From assembly GCF_037893015.1 (NCBI RefSeq), contig NC_133660.1, positions 165,976,363-166,040,362 on the forward strand: 64,000 nt of DNA, in the 5' to 3' direction. The notes beneath the pieces are model-generated. The model saw only the letters and a list, made by a program, of their open reading frames with translations. It made no database searches and was not told the origin of the DNA. Below are positions 1 through 10,896 of this stretch, one piece after another. A program made the translations under genes and the position numbers. Numbering within the stretch: position 1 is the first letter of the stretch; each line of letters starts with the position of its first letter. The stretch is from Macrotis lagotis. Lineage: Eukaryota > Chordata > Mammalia > Peramelemorphia > Peramelidae.

Positions 1-133
1 AGGAGTACCTGGGTTCAAATCCGGTCTCAGACACTTAATAATTACCTAGCTGTGTGGCCTTGGGCAAGCCACTTAACCCCATTTGCCTTGTGAAAAACCT
101 AAAAAATAAATAAATAAATAAACAAATAAATAA
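1..133 (+). repeat. WSINE1-type SINE, cut by window edge
   Basis: The body of a tRNA-derived SINE begins mid-element at base 1 (after the usual GGCTAGGTGG head) and runs to an A-rich (AAAT)n tail at about 95-133. It nearly matches the complete copies at 2436, 4676, 6283, 12799 and 13664. Family naming is from memory of marsupial repeats; the match among copies in the window is direct. Confidence 0.85.
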
Positions 134-1908
134 ATGAGAAAGTTCATATGAGTTATCAATATCTTCTTCACATGTAGGAATACAAACAGTTCAAGTTCCT
201 CATAGTTAGTTCTTCTCATTCATCCCTTCTATCATTCACCAGAGTCCTGTACTTGAAGACTAAACTTTCTGTTAAGCTCTGGTTGTTTCAATAAGAAAGT
301 TTGAAAGTCACCTGTTTCATTGAAAGTCCATCTTTTCCCCTGAAAGAGGATGTTCAGTTTTGCTGGGTAGTTGATTCTCGGTTGTAAACCAAGATCTTTC
401 TGGAATATCATATTCCAATCTCTGCAAGCCCTTAAAGTAGATGGTGCCAGATCTTGATTAATCTTAACTATAGAGCCATGGTAGTTGAATTGTTTGTTTC
501 TGACAGCTTTTAGTATTTTCTCTTTGACTTGGGAGTTTTGGAATTTAGCTATGATATTCCTGGAAGTTTTTCTTTTGGGAATCTCTTTCAGTAGGTGATT
601 GGTGAATTTCCTCAATTTCTATTTTTATTCTCTACTTCTAGGATTTCAGGACAATTTTGTTGTATTATTTCTTGAAAAATGAAGTCTAGGCTCTTTTCCT
701 GGTCTGTCAGGTAGCCCAATAATTTTTAAATTATTTCTCCTGGATCTGTTTTAGGAGTTGGTTATTTTTCCAGTGAGATATTTCACATTTTCTTCTAATT
801 TGGGGCTTTTTTTTTGGAAGAGTTTTATTGTTTCTTGATTCCTCACAAAGTCATCAGCTTCCTTTAGTTCCATTCTGCATTTGAAGGAGTTATTTTCTTC
901 AGAGAGCTTTTTTTATCTCCTTTTCCAACTAGCCAGTTCTGCTTTTTAAGGCATTCTTCTCTTCTGCATTTGGCCTAAAGGTTTTTAACATATTATTTTC
1001 TTCAGGTTTTTTTTTGTATTTCTTTCAGCAAGCTGTTGATTTGGTTTTCATGATTTTTCTGCATCGCTCTCATTTCTCCTCCCAATTTTTCCTCCACCTC
1101 CCTTAATTGCTTTTCAAAGTATTTTTTGAGCTCATCCATAGCCTGAGCCCACTTTCTATTTCTTCTAGATGCTTTGAATACAGAAGCTTTGAGTTTGTCA
1201 TCTTCTGAGTCTTCCATGGGGCCAAAGTAATTTTCTATGGTTAGATTCATCTTTTTCTTTTGTTTGCTCATTTCCTCAGCCTAAGACTAGTTTACCAGAC
1301 TTCCAAGGCTTTGTGGGGTTTTGGGGACACCCCACCCACCCTGGGACCTTTATTCCTTTGTGATCTTATGCTCTCTTGCCTGTGCTTTGCTATGTAAATC
1401 ACCACAGGTGCTCCCCTCTACCCTAGAGCTGTGAGGAAGAACTCTGCTTGGCTATCTTAGTATAGAAACCCAAATTGCAACCTGGATCTGAGTGTGGGCT
1501 CACAGCAGAGTCCTGCCCCAGGGAAAGCAGAGAGATTTCTGCAATCTTCCTCTATTCCCCCTACCATTCTGCAGGCTGGCTTCTCTGATTCCCGCTGCAG
1601 GTTCTTACCACAGGACTGTTCTGAGGCCAGTGCTCCTGCCCTCTGGTGAAGCAGAGTTCTCTCACCACCCCTTCAAGCTGTTCCTGGTGATCCTTGGGTA
1701 GCGTTTTTCCAACCCCCGGTCCCAGTGAAACACACCTTTCCTGCAGAACCTCTAAGTTGTCTTGGATTGGGAAATTGTATCACTCAGTCTTTCTGTGGGT
1801 TCTACCACTCTAAATTTTGGCTAGAGTCATAATCTGGTGGTTTTTGGAGTTTTGGGGGGAATGAGTTTCAGGGAAATCCTCTCTTCATGCTGCCATCTTG
1901 GCTCCCTT
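134..1908 (-). mobile_element. L1 5' end: 5' UTR plus degenerate ORF1
   Basis: Read on the minus strand, the element opens near 1908 with the L1-like start GGGAGCCAAGATGG. It has a GC-richer 5' UTR to about 1275, then ORF1 from an ATG at 1271 (MSKQKKKMNLTIENYFGP..., a lysine-rich start leading into a coiled coil). The ORF1 C-terminal domain lies at 615-232 in a different frame, so the gene is frameshifted. Start to stop spans about 1040 bp, the usual ORF1 size. No ORF2 is seen before the SINE at 1-133; whether it continues off the left edge is unknown. The element is dead as coding sequence. Confidence 0.8.
232..1271 (-). pseudogene. L1 ORF1 pseudogene
   Basis: ORF1p is the RNA-binding chaperone of L1. 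The N-terminal part (1271-1002, about 89 codons) holds a basic start and charged heptad-like coiled coil. The C-terminal part (615-232, 127 codons) holds the RRM/CTD-like block, with motifs such as IIAKFQNSQVKEKIL and LAPSTLRACRDWNMIF. The two parts lie in different frames and the middle is not open, so at least one frameshift has occurred. Confidence 0.8.
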
Positions 1909-1909
1909 G

Positions 1910-2140
1910 AGATGGAATCTCGACAGAAATCCAGGAAAAGGAAGAAGAAGTGAAGAAGGAGAGCATTTCAGGAATGGGGATAATTCAAGCAAAAATAGAG
2001 CCAAGATAAGAGTAGCATTCTTGAGGAAAAGTAAATGGATCAATGTAGCTACATCACAGAGTTCTATAGAATGTAAGAAGACTGAAAAGGTAGGAAGGGG
2101 CCAAGTTGTGTTTAGATATCAAACAGAGTCCCCAAAGTCT
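1910..2140 (+). repeat. Old dispersed repeat (unnamed family A)
   Basis: Contains phrases such as GAGAGCATTTCAGGAATGGGG and GACTGAAAAGGTAGGAAGGGG. These recur in the much longer copies at 46640-47560 and 60435-60960, so this is a fragment of the same old interspersed family. I cannot name the family with certainty. Confidence 0.5.
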
Positions 2141-2435
2141 TAGTGCATTATAAGCTATTGAAACTGGAGCTACTGAATCACTTGAGCTAGCTATGTCTCT
2201 GGGTATAGTTCCTGCAAGATATCAATAAGTTATCAAAAGCTACACCTAAATAAATATAAATCATAAAAAGTCGATCTTGTTTCCAATACAACTTAAAATT
2301 GAATTTGAATTATTATTGTTCTATGGGATGGTTATCAGGGAAAGGTAAGGAGAGGAACAATAAACCAAGGAAACAATAAACAAAACCACCAATCACAAAA
2401 GAAATCAAGAAAAAATAATTTTAAAAAAGAAATTG

Positions 2436-2595
2436 GGGCGGCTAGGTGGCGCAGTGGATAGAGCACCGGCCCTGGAGTCAGGAGTACCTGGGTTCAAATC
2501 TGGTCTCAGACACTTAATAATTACCTAGCTGTGTGGCCTTGGGCAAGCCACTTAACCACCAGTTGCCTTGCAAAAAAAAAAAACCTAAAAAAAAT
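2436..2595 (+). repeat. WSINE1-type SINE, complete
   Basis: Full-length tRNA-derived SINE starting GGGCGGCTAGGTGGCGCAG and ending in an A-rich tail. It is flanked by an 11-bp target-site duplication AAAAGAAATTG at 2425-2435 and 2596-2606, which fixes both ends and shows L1-style insertion. Confidence 0.92.
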
Positions 2596-2606
2596 AAAAG
2601 AAATTG

Positions 2607-3450
2607 AAGTTGGAAATTTGTGTAGGTTGTGAAATAAGGTAAGGTAATATGGACAAACCATGAAATTTAGAAGGATAAAGGTCTATCTCTTCTTTCTGCT
2701 CTATAACATCTTTCTGATAGAATTCATTGAATGAAATAATAGCTAACATTTATAAACAGTTATTTTTATCCAACATTTTGTATCAGCCTATATTATTAAA
2801 CACCAGAGCAGACCCTAAAAATTGATGCAAGTTAATAAGAAAACTGCTAAGCCAAATCTGGATGATACCAGATGTTATTCAAAGGTGCATATAGTTAGGT
2901 TGGGGTTTTTTCTCCAGAAATCATGGTTACTCTTAATATATATTCAACTAAAATCTTTTATTAAAGATAATGAATTGACTAGTATGAATAATTGTAAAGA
3001 CAAATAATAAGAAGAATTGAAATTCTGTGCCTACAAATCATTTTTATAAAGAATGGGCATTTCTCATGAATGATGGCAGAATGCATGCTAAATTTATCTA
3101 GCCTAAAATTACTTTAAATCAACAGAATAACTGAACTCAGACTTGTATATCATGCATCCATGCCTCACTAGTATCTTCACTTTCTCATTCAACTTGCAAT
3201 TTAGATGATTTGATGGGTCTTAAACTGTATGTTGATTAGTTAATATAAATGAAAGATCATCTGAATTTGGAAACAACTTGAATTACTTCCGATCTTGACA
3301 AAGAATAATTTATTATATTTTTGAGGGAATTAGTCGTTAACACAAAAATCAATATTATGTCTTTATAGTTTGGGTTTGATTCATGATATAATGTTGGGAT
3401 TTTATAGAATTTTAGAACTGAAAGAGATCTCAGGAATCATTTCAGACAAT
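2607..3450. other. Unassigned intergenic stretch
   Basis: AT-rich sequence without a recognisable repeat or gene. A 61-codon ORF at 2822-3007 has no recognisable motif and is treated as chance. Confidence 0.5.
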
Positions 3451-3550
3451 AGGAAGGAAGGAAGGAAGGAAGGAAGGAAGGAAGGAAGGAAGGAAGGAAG
3501 GAAGGGAGGGAGGAAGGAAGGAAGGAAGAAATGGAGGGAGGAAGGAAGGG
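3451..3550 (+). repeat. (GGAA)n microsatellite
   Basis: About 100 bp of mostly perfect AGGA tetranucleotide repeat with a few GGGA and GAAA interruptions at the 3' side. It lies next to old repeat sequence. Confidence 0.97.
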
Positions 3551-3559
3551 CAGAAATGA

Positions 3560-3947
3560 GCATTTCTTAAGCATTTGCTATGTGGCAAGCACTATGGACA
3601 TGGAAATATAAATATAAACAAAAAGAAAGATAGTCCTTGCCCTTAAGGGACTTAAATTTTAATGGAAGAAGACAAAGTACAAAAGAGAGCAGAAAGACAA
3701 TGGGACCCAGCACTGGGTATGAAAGCCAAGAACAGGGGCTGGGGGGAAATGAAGGTTTTCCAGGGGTCCCTCCACAAAATGGAAGCCCCAGAAAGAGCTC
3801 ACTAATGAGAGGAAGTGGGCCTTTGGGAGGGCTATTCCAACTTAAGTCTACAGAGATGATTAGATGTTAGAGTGTGAGGGCCCCCATGTGCTAAGTGAAG
3901 TTCCAAGATGAAACAGTGGCAGAGGTTAGGAACATAAGTAATGAAAG

Positions 3948-3950
<3 letters not shown>
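3560..3950 (+). repeat. Old dispersed repeat (family A), long fragment
   Basis: Begins with the family's typical start (TTGCTATGTGGCAAGCACTATG), followed by the 'tccttgcccttaaggga' and 'ggaagtgggcctttgg' type segments that have counterparts at 46640-47100 and 11780-12010. No coding potential is inferred. Confidence 0.55.
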
Positions 3951-3951
<1 letters not shown>

Positions 3952-3983
<32 letters not shown>

Positions 3984-4118
3984 GTTTTATTGCAAGGCAA
4001 TGAGGTTATATGACTTGCCCAAGGTCACACAGCTAGGTAATTTTTAAGTGTCTAAGGTCAATTTTGAACTCCTGATTCCAGGGCCAGTGCTCTATCTACT
4101 GCACCACCTAGCTGCCCC
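3952..4118 (-). repeat. SINE with (ATT)n tail
   Basis: Minus-strand tRNA-derived SINE. The plus strand shows (ATT)n at 3952-3982, then GACTTGCCCAAGGTCACACAGCTAGG, ending in CACCACCTAGCTGCCCC near 4118. The trinucleotide tail distinguishes it from the A-tailed WSINE1-type copies. Confidence 0.85.
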
Positions 4119-4189
4119 CCCCACCCTGTGGTAGTATTATTATCCCTATTTTAAATTTAAAAAATTTTAATGTTATTTCATGAGTATAA

Positions 4190-4440
4190 AAAGCTCTTAG
4201 AAATGAATTTCTTCTTCTCAGACAGATAAGTGCAGTTTATAGTCTTAGAGATGTGCCTGGGTCACTGAGAAGTTAAATGAATTGCCCCATAATATGCAGC
4301 TATATATTCAAGTATATATTAGAAGCTATACTTGAACCGAGCTCCTCCTGACTCTAAGACTAGCTCTTTAACCAAATAATGTCTCTTATCCCCATTTTGT
4401 AGGTGAGAAACTGCTGGAGAGGAAGGGCTTTGTTCTATAA
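4190..4440 (-). repeat. MIR/THER1-like fragment
   Basis: Degenerate minus-strand SINE core: GAAGTTAAATGAATTGCCCC, TTGAACC, CTCCTCCTGACTCTAAGAC, and a CCCCATTTTGTAGGTGAGAAACTG segment. Old and divergent. Confidence 0.55.
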
Positions 4441-4454
4441 CTCTCTAATGCATT

Positions 4455-4875
4455 TATTTGGGCACCTAGAGGGAGTTCCCATCTAACTACCCCAATGGAT
4501 AGAGGGGTCTGAAGTGTCCTCCTCTTCCTAAGTCCAAATCTGACTTCAGACACCTACTAGCTATTTGATCCTGAGTAAGTCATCATCTATAAAATAAGCT
4601 AGAGAAAGATATGGCAAACTACTCTAGTATCTCTGTCAAGAAAACTTCAAATAGGACCATGAAGAGTTGGATATAGGGGCGGCTAGGTGGCGCAGTGGAT
4701 AAAGCACGGGCCCTGGAGTCAGGAGTACCTGGGTTGAAATCCGGTCTCAGACACTTAATAATTACCTAGCTGTGTGGCCTTGGGCAAGCCACTTAACACC
4801 ATTTGCCTTGCAAAAACCAAAAAAAAAAAAAAAAAAAAGAGTTGGATATAACAGAAACAATGAAACAATAATAAA
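4455..4875 (+). repeat. Mar1-like old SINE, split by a younger SINE
   Basis: Older plus-strand marsupial SINE with the typical 'CAAACTACTCTAGTATCTCTGTCAAGAAAAC...GAGTTGG' 3' half. Its tail is interrupted at 4676 by a WSINE1-type insertion and resumes at 4851 (ACAGAAACAATGAAAC). The relative age is therefore visible directly. Confidence 0.75.
4676..4836 (+). repeat. WSINE1-type SINE, complete, nested
   Basis: Full SINE inserted in the 3' part of an older SINE, with the 14-bp duplication AAGAGTTGGATATA at 4662-4675 and 4837-4850. Long A tail. Confidence 0.92.
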
Positions 4876-4969
4876 AAAAGAGCAATTCAGAAGTCAAACA
4901 GGAAAATAGTTCTCATTTGAGATCTTCAAGAATAGGATAAATAACCATTTGCTGTCAGAGCAGAGTTTC

Positions 4970-5145
4970 TTGTTCAAAGACTGTGAGATCACGAGTAAGT
5001 CATACCTTCTCTAAGCCTCCATTTCCTTGTTTAAACATAAAGAAAAGAATAATTATACTACCCACCTTATGGAGTGTTGGGAGGTGTTTTTAAGTCTTGA
5101 AATTCTATAAAATTATGAATTATTATTATTATATGTGGAATGCCT
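4970..5145 (+). repeat. MIR-like fragment
   Basis: Plus-strand MIR-type core: GTGAGATCACGAGTAAGTCAT, then CTCTAAGCCTCCATTTCCTT and a 'cccaccttatggagtg' segment. Weak but characteristic. Confidence 0.5.
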
Positions 5146-5249
5146 CCTATATGCAAAGCATCATGCTAGATGCTAAAGGGGACATATATATAGCAATTCT
5201 TCTGTTGATTCTATATGACCTCTGAAGATTTGAATCTGAAATTCCATAA

Positions 5250-5800
5250 TTATTTTACCTCTTAGAGCATTTGTTGTTCATCCTCTCCTTCTGGATAGTC
5301 TCTCTTCTCTTGATTTCTGTGACATTACACTATTCCAATTGTTCTGCAATGCTCTCTGCCTACTTTCTACCTCCTGTACCCTGTATTCCTTTTTCATCAT
5401 CATTCTTTGGAAAACTTGCAAATCCACATTTTCAATAATTAACCTTTCTCCCGACCTTCAGTCCTGTGTTTCCAATTGCCAGCTATAAATTTCCAACTGC
5501 CAGTGTGACTAACTCCAAATGTCCAAAAATAAACACATTATCTTCTGTTCCAAATCAACTTCTGTCACTGACTTTCCTATTTTTGTAAAGTGCACCACTG
5601 CCAGATTTATCTTCCTAAAGCAGAACTTTAACCATTATTGTTCACTGTTCAAAACCCTTCAATGATTTCCCAATAATGATGGACTATAGCCTTTCTGCCA
5701 GCATTCTACCTTCAAAGATCTTTTGTGATTTGGCCCCAAATTACATTTTCAGTTTTATCTCCAGGGAATTTTGTACTTATGAGACTCCTGTAGTAAATAT
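5250..5800 (-). repeat. Old dispersed repeat (family A), reverse orientation
   Basis: Includes 'TTCACTGTTCAAAACCCTTCAATGATTTCCC' and 'CTTTTGTGATTTGGCCCC' type segments. These are the reverse complement of the long copies at 46640-47560 and 60435-60960. Divergent and without coding capacity. Confidence 0.55.
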
Positions 5801-6265
5801 GGGATGCAAATTATAGGAAGAGACCATTTCCTTCTCCTTCTTTTGACCAATGTCACTGAATGACTAAGCTGTTATCAGATAATCTAATTAGGTTAAGCAC
5901 CAGTTTAGCCAATGGTGATTCCAATATGTTGTTATAATTTCATTGTCTGACCTTAAACAGCTGAACCTGGGAGAATCAGAGGATATAGGAACCCTGGAGA
6001 ATGCTGGAGGAGCCTTCTTTCTCCCTCTTCCCTCTTTTGAGTCAGCACAAGAATACAATCCCTTGAAATGCTATAGTGTGATTTTTATCCTTACTTCCTT
6101 TCTTGTTTTGTTTTTGAAACTTCTTTTAAAAATTGCTGTCATGTCACAATATCACCTGGAATTATCTCAGCATCAAAAAATGTAGATTAAAGATGGTGTT
6201 CCCCACCCCCCCAAGCACAATTACATAGTCATTTCAGTTCTTTAGTCTCATAGACTAAATATTTC
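5801..6265. other. Unassigned intergenic stretch
   Basis: No gene or clear repeat is seen. The 80-codon ORF at 5943-6185 has a hydrophobic segment but no known motif and no supporting context, so it is not called. Confidence 0.4.
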
Positions 6266-6282
6266 AAGAATATTAAAGATTA

Positions 6283-6439
6283 GGGGGCAGCTAGGTGGTA
6301 CAGTAGATAAAGCACCGGCCTTGGAATCAGGAGTACCTGGGTTCAAATCCGGTCTCAGACACTTAATAATTACCTAGCTGTGTGGCCTTGGGCAAGCCAC
6401 TTAACCCCATTTGCCTTGCAAAAACCAAAAAAAAAAAAA
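6283..6439 (+). repeat. WSINE1-type SINE, complete
   Basis: Full-length copy between a 17-bp duplication AAGAATATTAAAGATTA at 6266-6282 and 6440-6456. Pure A tail after GCAAAAACC. Confidence 0.93.
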
Positions 6440-6456
6440 AAGAATATTAAAGATTA

Positions 6457-6690
6457 AATGGGCATCTAGGTGACCACACGGTAAAGTGCTGAGCTTGGTA
6501 TCAGGAAGATCTGAATTCAAATTTGACCTCAGACACTTACTAACTGTATGACCTTGGGCTGTGTTTGCCTCAGTTCCCTCATCTGTAAAATAAGCTGAAG
6601 AAAGAAACTGCAAACCACTCCAGTATCTTTGCCAGGAAAACCCCAAGTGAGGAACACAAAGAGCCAGAATCAACTGAAAAATACCAAAAG
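6457..6690 (+). repeat. Mar1-like SINE
   Basis: Plus-strand older SINE: 'GGGCATCTAGGTGACCAC' head, 'CCTCAGACACTTACTAACTG' body, then 'CTGCAAACCACTCCAGTATC...CAAAGAGCCAGAATCAACTG' 3' half. Confidence 0.8.
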
Positions 6691-6759
6691 ATTAAATAGA
6701 TTTTTGTGGACTGGTATGGCAACCTTACTACCATTTATAACATTGTCTCATTGGAAAAT

Positions 6760-7260
6760 GTTGTTCCAGGTAGGATAAGCTTTCTATGCCTCAGTTTTCT
6801 TAGGTGTACAAAAGGAATATGGAAATTTTGCTATGATGACAAGACCCAGCAAAGTCCCACAAGCTCAGGCTTTATTTATTACTATGTAATACCTACCTCA
6901 CAGAGTTTATTATGAGGATCAAATGTGATAATAACTATAAATCTGGCACAAAGTAAGTGCTTTATAAATGTTAATTGTGAATATTATTTAAGGTATTTTC
7001 TGAGTCAAGTAGGTGGTGTACAGTATAGAGAGCTGGATCTAAAGTCAGGAAGATTTGAGTTCAAATTCACCCTCAGACACTAGGTTAATATTACTTAACC
7101 TGTCTGTCTCAGTTTCATAATCTGTAAAATAAAGATGATAATAATAGCATCTATCTCCCATAGTTGTAAAGATAAAATAAAATATTATTTATAAATCACC
7201 TTGCAAACTTAAAAGTCTGTTAAATGCTATCTATTATTTTATTATTAATTATTATTTCTG
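6760..7260 (+). repeat. Two MIR/THER1-like SINE copies
   Basis: One lies at about 6775-6975, ending in AAGTAAGTGCTTTATAAATGTT. A second lies at about 7005-7255 (GTGTACAGTATAGAGAGCTGG... GTCTCAGTTTCATAATCTGT ... TAAATCACCTTGCAAACTTAAA). Both are plus-strand and diverged. Confidence 0.65.
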
Positions 7261-7690
7261 GAAGCTTATTAGAGGTTTTGAGTTATTTGTATAGCTAGAG
7301 ATAACAGAGGAATAGAGAGTGTTCAGATTTCCCTTTCCTGGTGAGAACTTCAAAGGTCATTATATACTTCCTGACTCTTACAGATATCATACTATCAGGA
7401 GAACATTATGGGAATTGAAAAGATAAATGACAATAGGATGCAAGTCTTTATCTTCCAGCCTCATAAAAATTCAGCACAAAGTATTGATAATTTGGGAAGA
7501 ATTCTACAGCAAGGACTAGACTGGGGAACCCTATATTAGAAGAACAAGCCTTCTTTGCAGCAGCTAGATAGACTTGTGATCAGATTCAAAAGAATGCTTA
7601 AGAATGAAAATAACTTGACCTGCTCTCTCCTCTGAGTTCAGTCCTACATCACCAATAGAATATTGGACATTAAAAAGTGAATTTCCAGAG
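7261..7690. other. Unassigned intergenic stretch
   Basis: No recognisable gene or repeat. Confidence 0.4.
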
Positions 7691-8045
7691 ATAACTTCAA
7701 ATTCAACATATCCAAAATCATTCACTCCCCCTCCCCAACCTCTTTTTCCAGATTTCCTTCCAATCTCCTAGATTCTAACAGTAGTAGTATTTTAGACTCC
7801 TCATTCTGCCTTATTCCATATATACAATAAAGAATCAAATCTTGCCATTTCTACCTTCACAATATCAATCATATCTGACCCCTTCTCTCCATTCATATAC
7901 TTATTATCTTAGTTTAGAACCTCATAATCTCTTGATTGGATTATTTCAATAGTCACCAAATTTGTCTCCCTGACTCAAGTCTCTTCTCAATTCATTCTAT
8001 CCTAAATATTGCTGGTAAAGTAATTCTGCTGAAGCTGGTTTTCTG
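7690..8045 (-). repeat. Old dispersed repeat (family A), reverse orientation
   Basis: Carries 'CTTGATTGGATTATTTCAATAG', 'TCCCTGACTCAAGTCTCTTC' and 'CATTCTATCCTAAATATTGCTG' type segments. These are counterparts of the reverse complement of 47130-47300. Confidence 0.5.
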
Positions 8046-9724
8046 AGAAAACTAATAAAATAGATAAACCATTGGTTATTTGATTTTTCAAAAAAAAGAA
8101 AGAAGAAAACCGAAGTACAAGCATCAAAAATGAAAAAAGGGTGAATTTACCATCCAGGGAAGATAAAATTAAAAATTATTGGGATTTGAAGGAAGTCAGG
8201 AGATAGAGATGAGGAGGAAAAGCATTTCAGACATGGGAGATAGCCAGAGAAAATGCCCCAAGTCTGAAGATGAAGTGCCTTATTTGAAGAACAGTGAGGA
8301 CAGTATTAGCTAGGTGACACAGTGTATAGAAGACTGGCCTTGGAGTCAGGAGAATAGGAGTTCAAATCCAGCCTCAGACACTTAATATTTATTAGCTGTG
8401 TAATTTGGGGCAAGGCACTTAAACTTTTTTTTATTAATTAATTAATTTTCATCCACATGTACATGCATATTGCCGAGTTAAAAATTTCCTTCCACCTTCC
8501 CTTCCCACTCCCCTCCCCTCGGCAGGGAACAGTCAGTTTAGCCTTTTATATATACATGTTTTGTTAAACATATTTACAAATTAGTAAATTTTGGAATTAG
8601 GATTAAGGGAAAGAGACAGAAAGGAGATAATTTTTATAAAATGCTCATCAGATTCTGAAAGGTTGTTTTGCTTTTTTCCTGTGTGTGCTTTTTTTTTGTT
8701 TTGTTTTTCTTCCTCCAGTTGGGGATAGTATAGTCCATAACCAGCCCAACACAGTTGTCCTAGCTTTCTTGATTGACTAGAGGAGCTGCTTCCATCAAAG
8801 TTGTTCTTCTTATAGTGTTGTTGATGTGTACATTGTTACCTTGGCTCTACTCCCTTCACATCAGATCCCATAAGTCATTCCATGCTTCTCTAGAGTCCAA
8901 CCATTTATGGTTTCTTATACAATAATATTCCACTACAAAGAGTTTTGTAGCGGCATGTAAGACTTTCCCCATTTTTTTCAATTTCTTCTGGATATAGTCC
9001 TAGAATTGGAATCGCTGGGTCAAAGGTATGAACAGTTTATTGCTCTTTGGGCATAGTTTCATATTGCTCTCCAGTCACAACTCCACCAGCAATGTATCAA
9101 TGTCTCAATCCTCCCATAACCTATCCAACATTGATCATCTTACCTTTTTCTCATCTTGACTAATCTAATGAGTGTGAGATGATACCTCATTGTTGTTTTA
9201 ATTTGCATTTCTCTAATCAATAGAGAGCATTTTTTCATATGATTATATATAGATTTAATTTCTTCATTTGAAAACTGTCTGTTCATGTCCTTTGACCATT
9301 TATCAATTGGGAATGACTTGTGATCTTATAAATTGGATGCAATTCTGTATATATTTTAGAAATGAGATTTTTATCAGAACTCCTGGTTGTGAAGATCACT
9401 ACCCAGCTTTCTGCTTTTCTTCTAATTTTGGCAGCATTGATTTTATTAGTGCAAAACTTTTTAAATTTGATATAGTCAAAATCATTCATTTTGCAGTCTA
9501 TTATCTACTCTAATTCTTGTTTGGTCATAAATTTATCCCTTTTCCATAGATTAGACAGAGTATTTTTTGATCTATTAATTTAATCCTTGGCATCTCTCTT
9601 TATGTCTAAATCCTATACCCATTTTGACCTTATTTTGGTATTTGATGTAGATGTGGATCTATGCCTAGTTTTTGCCATACTATTTTCCAGTTTTCCCAAC
9701 AATTTTTTCTCAAATAGTGAGTTC

Positions 9725-10069
9725 TTATCCCAAAGGCTGATGGGGGGGGGGGGGGTTGTCAAACAGTAGATTGCTATAGTCATTTACTACAGTTTCTTTT
9801 GAAGCTCTCCTAATCCATTGATCCATTACTCTGTTTCTTAACCAGTACCAGCCAGTTTTGATGACTGCTGCATTATAGTATAGTTTTAGATCTGGTAGAG
9901 CTAGGCCACCTTCCTTTACATTTTTTTTCAGCAATTCCCTTGCTATTCTTGCCCTTTTGTTACTCCAGATGAATTTTGTTACTTTTTTCCCTAGCTTGGT
10001 AAAGTAGTTATTTGGTAGTTTGATTGGTATTACACTGAATAAGTAATTTAATTTGTATAGAATTATCAT
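9725..10069 (-). pseudogene. L1 ORF2 C-terminal fragment
   Basis: A 114-codon open stretch matches the region after RT in mammalian ORF2p: KLGKKVTKFIWSNKRARIA, EGGLALPDLKLYYNAAVIKT, WYWLRNR, DQWIR. It ends in a run of prolines coded by a 14-base G tract on the plus strand (9742-9755). Confidence 0.9.
9742..9755 (+). repeat. Poly-G run
   Basis: Fourteen consecutive G bases within L1 ORF2-derived sequence. Long G homopolymers are uncommon and error-prone in assemblies, so the exact length is uncertain. Confidence 0.9.
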
Positions 10070-10339
10070 TTTTATTATCCTAGCCCAACATAACCATGAG
10101 CATTTGAAATTTTTCCAATTATTTAATTTGACTTTATTTGGGTGTGAAGTGCTTTATAATTGTGTTCACAGTTTCTAGATTTATGTTGGGAGGTAGATTC
10201 TCAAGTATTTAAAATTGTCTATAGCTATTTGAAATGGAATTTCTCTTTCTATCTCTTGCTCTTGAGCTTTGTTGTTCATATATAGAATGCTGATGATTTA
10301 TGTGGTTTATTTTATATCCTGCTACTTTGCTGTATTTGT

Positions 10340-10896
10340 TCATTGTTTCAAGGAGTTTTTTAGATGCTTTCTCAGGTTCTCTAGGCATATCATCATATCA
10401 CCTGCAAAGAGTAAAAGTTTTACTTCTTCATTGCCTATTCTGATTCCTTCAATTTCCTTTTCTTCTCTTATTGCTACTGCTAGTGTTTCTAATACTATAT
10501 TGAATAATAATGGTGATAATGGAGATCCTTGTTTCACCCTTGAATTTATTGGAAATGCTCTGAGTTTATTCCCATTAAATATAATATTTGTTGATGGTTT
10601 TAGATGGATACTTATTATTTTAAGGAAAACTCCATTTATTACTATACTTTCTAGTATTTTTAATAGGAATGATGTTATATTTTATCAAAGGCTTTTTCAG
10701 CATCTATTGAGATAATCGTATGATTTCTGTTGGTTTTACTGTTGATATGTTTAATTATACTAAGTGTTTTCCTAATGTTGAACCATCCCTGCCTGCCTGG
10801 TATAAATCCAACCTGATCGTGGTGTATTATCCTGGTTATAACTTGTTGTAGTCTTGTTGCTAAAATTTTATTTAAGATTTTTGCATCAATTTTCAT
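10340..10896 (-). pseudogene. L1 ORF2 reverse-transcriptase fragment
   Basis: Two open stretches in different frames cover the RT fingers/palm: 10896-10675 ([40 protein letters not shown]) and 10537-10340 (QGSPLSPLLFNIVLETLA, LLLFAGDMM). The catalytic FADD box reads FAGD, losing one metal-binding aspartate. The frames are broken between them, so this is a dead copy. Confidence 0.9.

Noticed and set aside
10269..10715. 148-codon plus-strand ORF with hydrophobic segments
   Set aside because: It is the antisense of L1 ORF2 reverse-transcriptase sequence on the minus strand; no independent evidence of coding.
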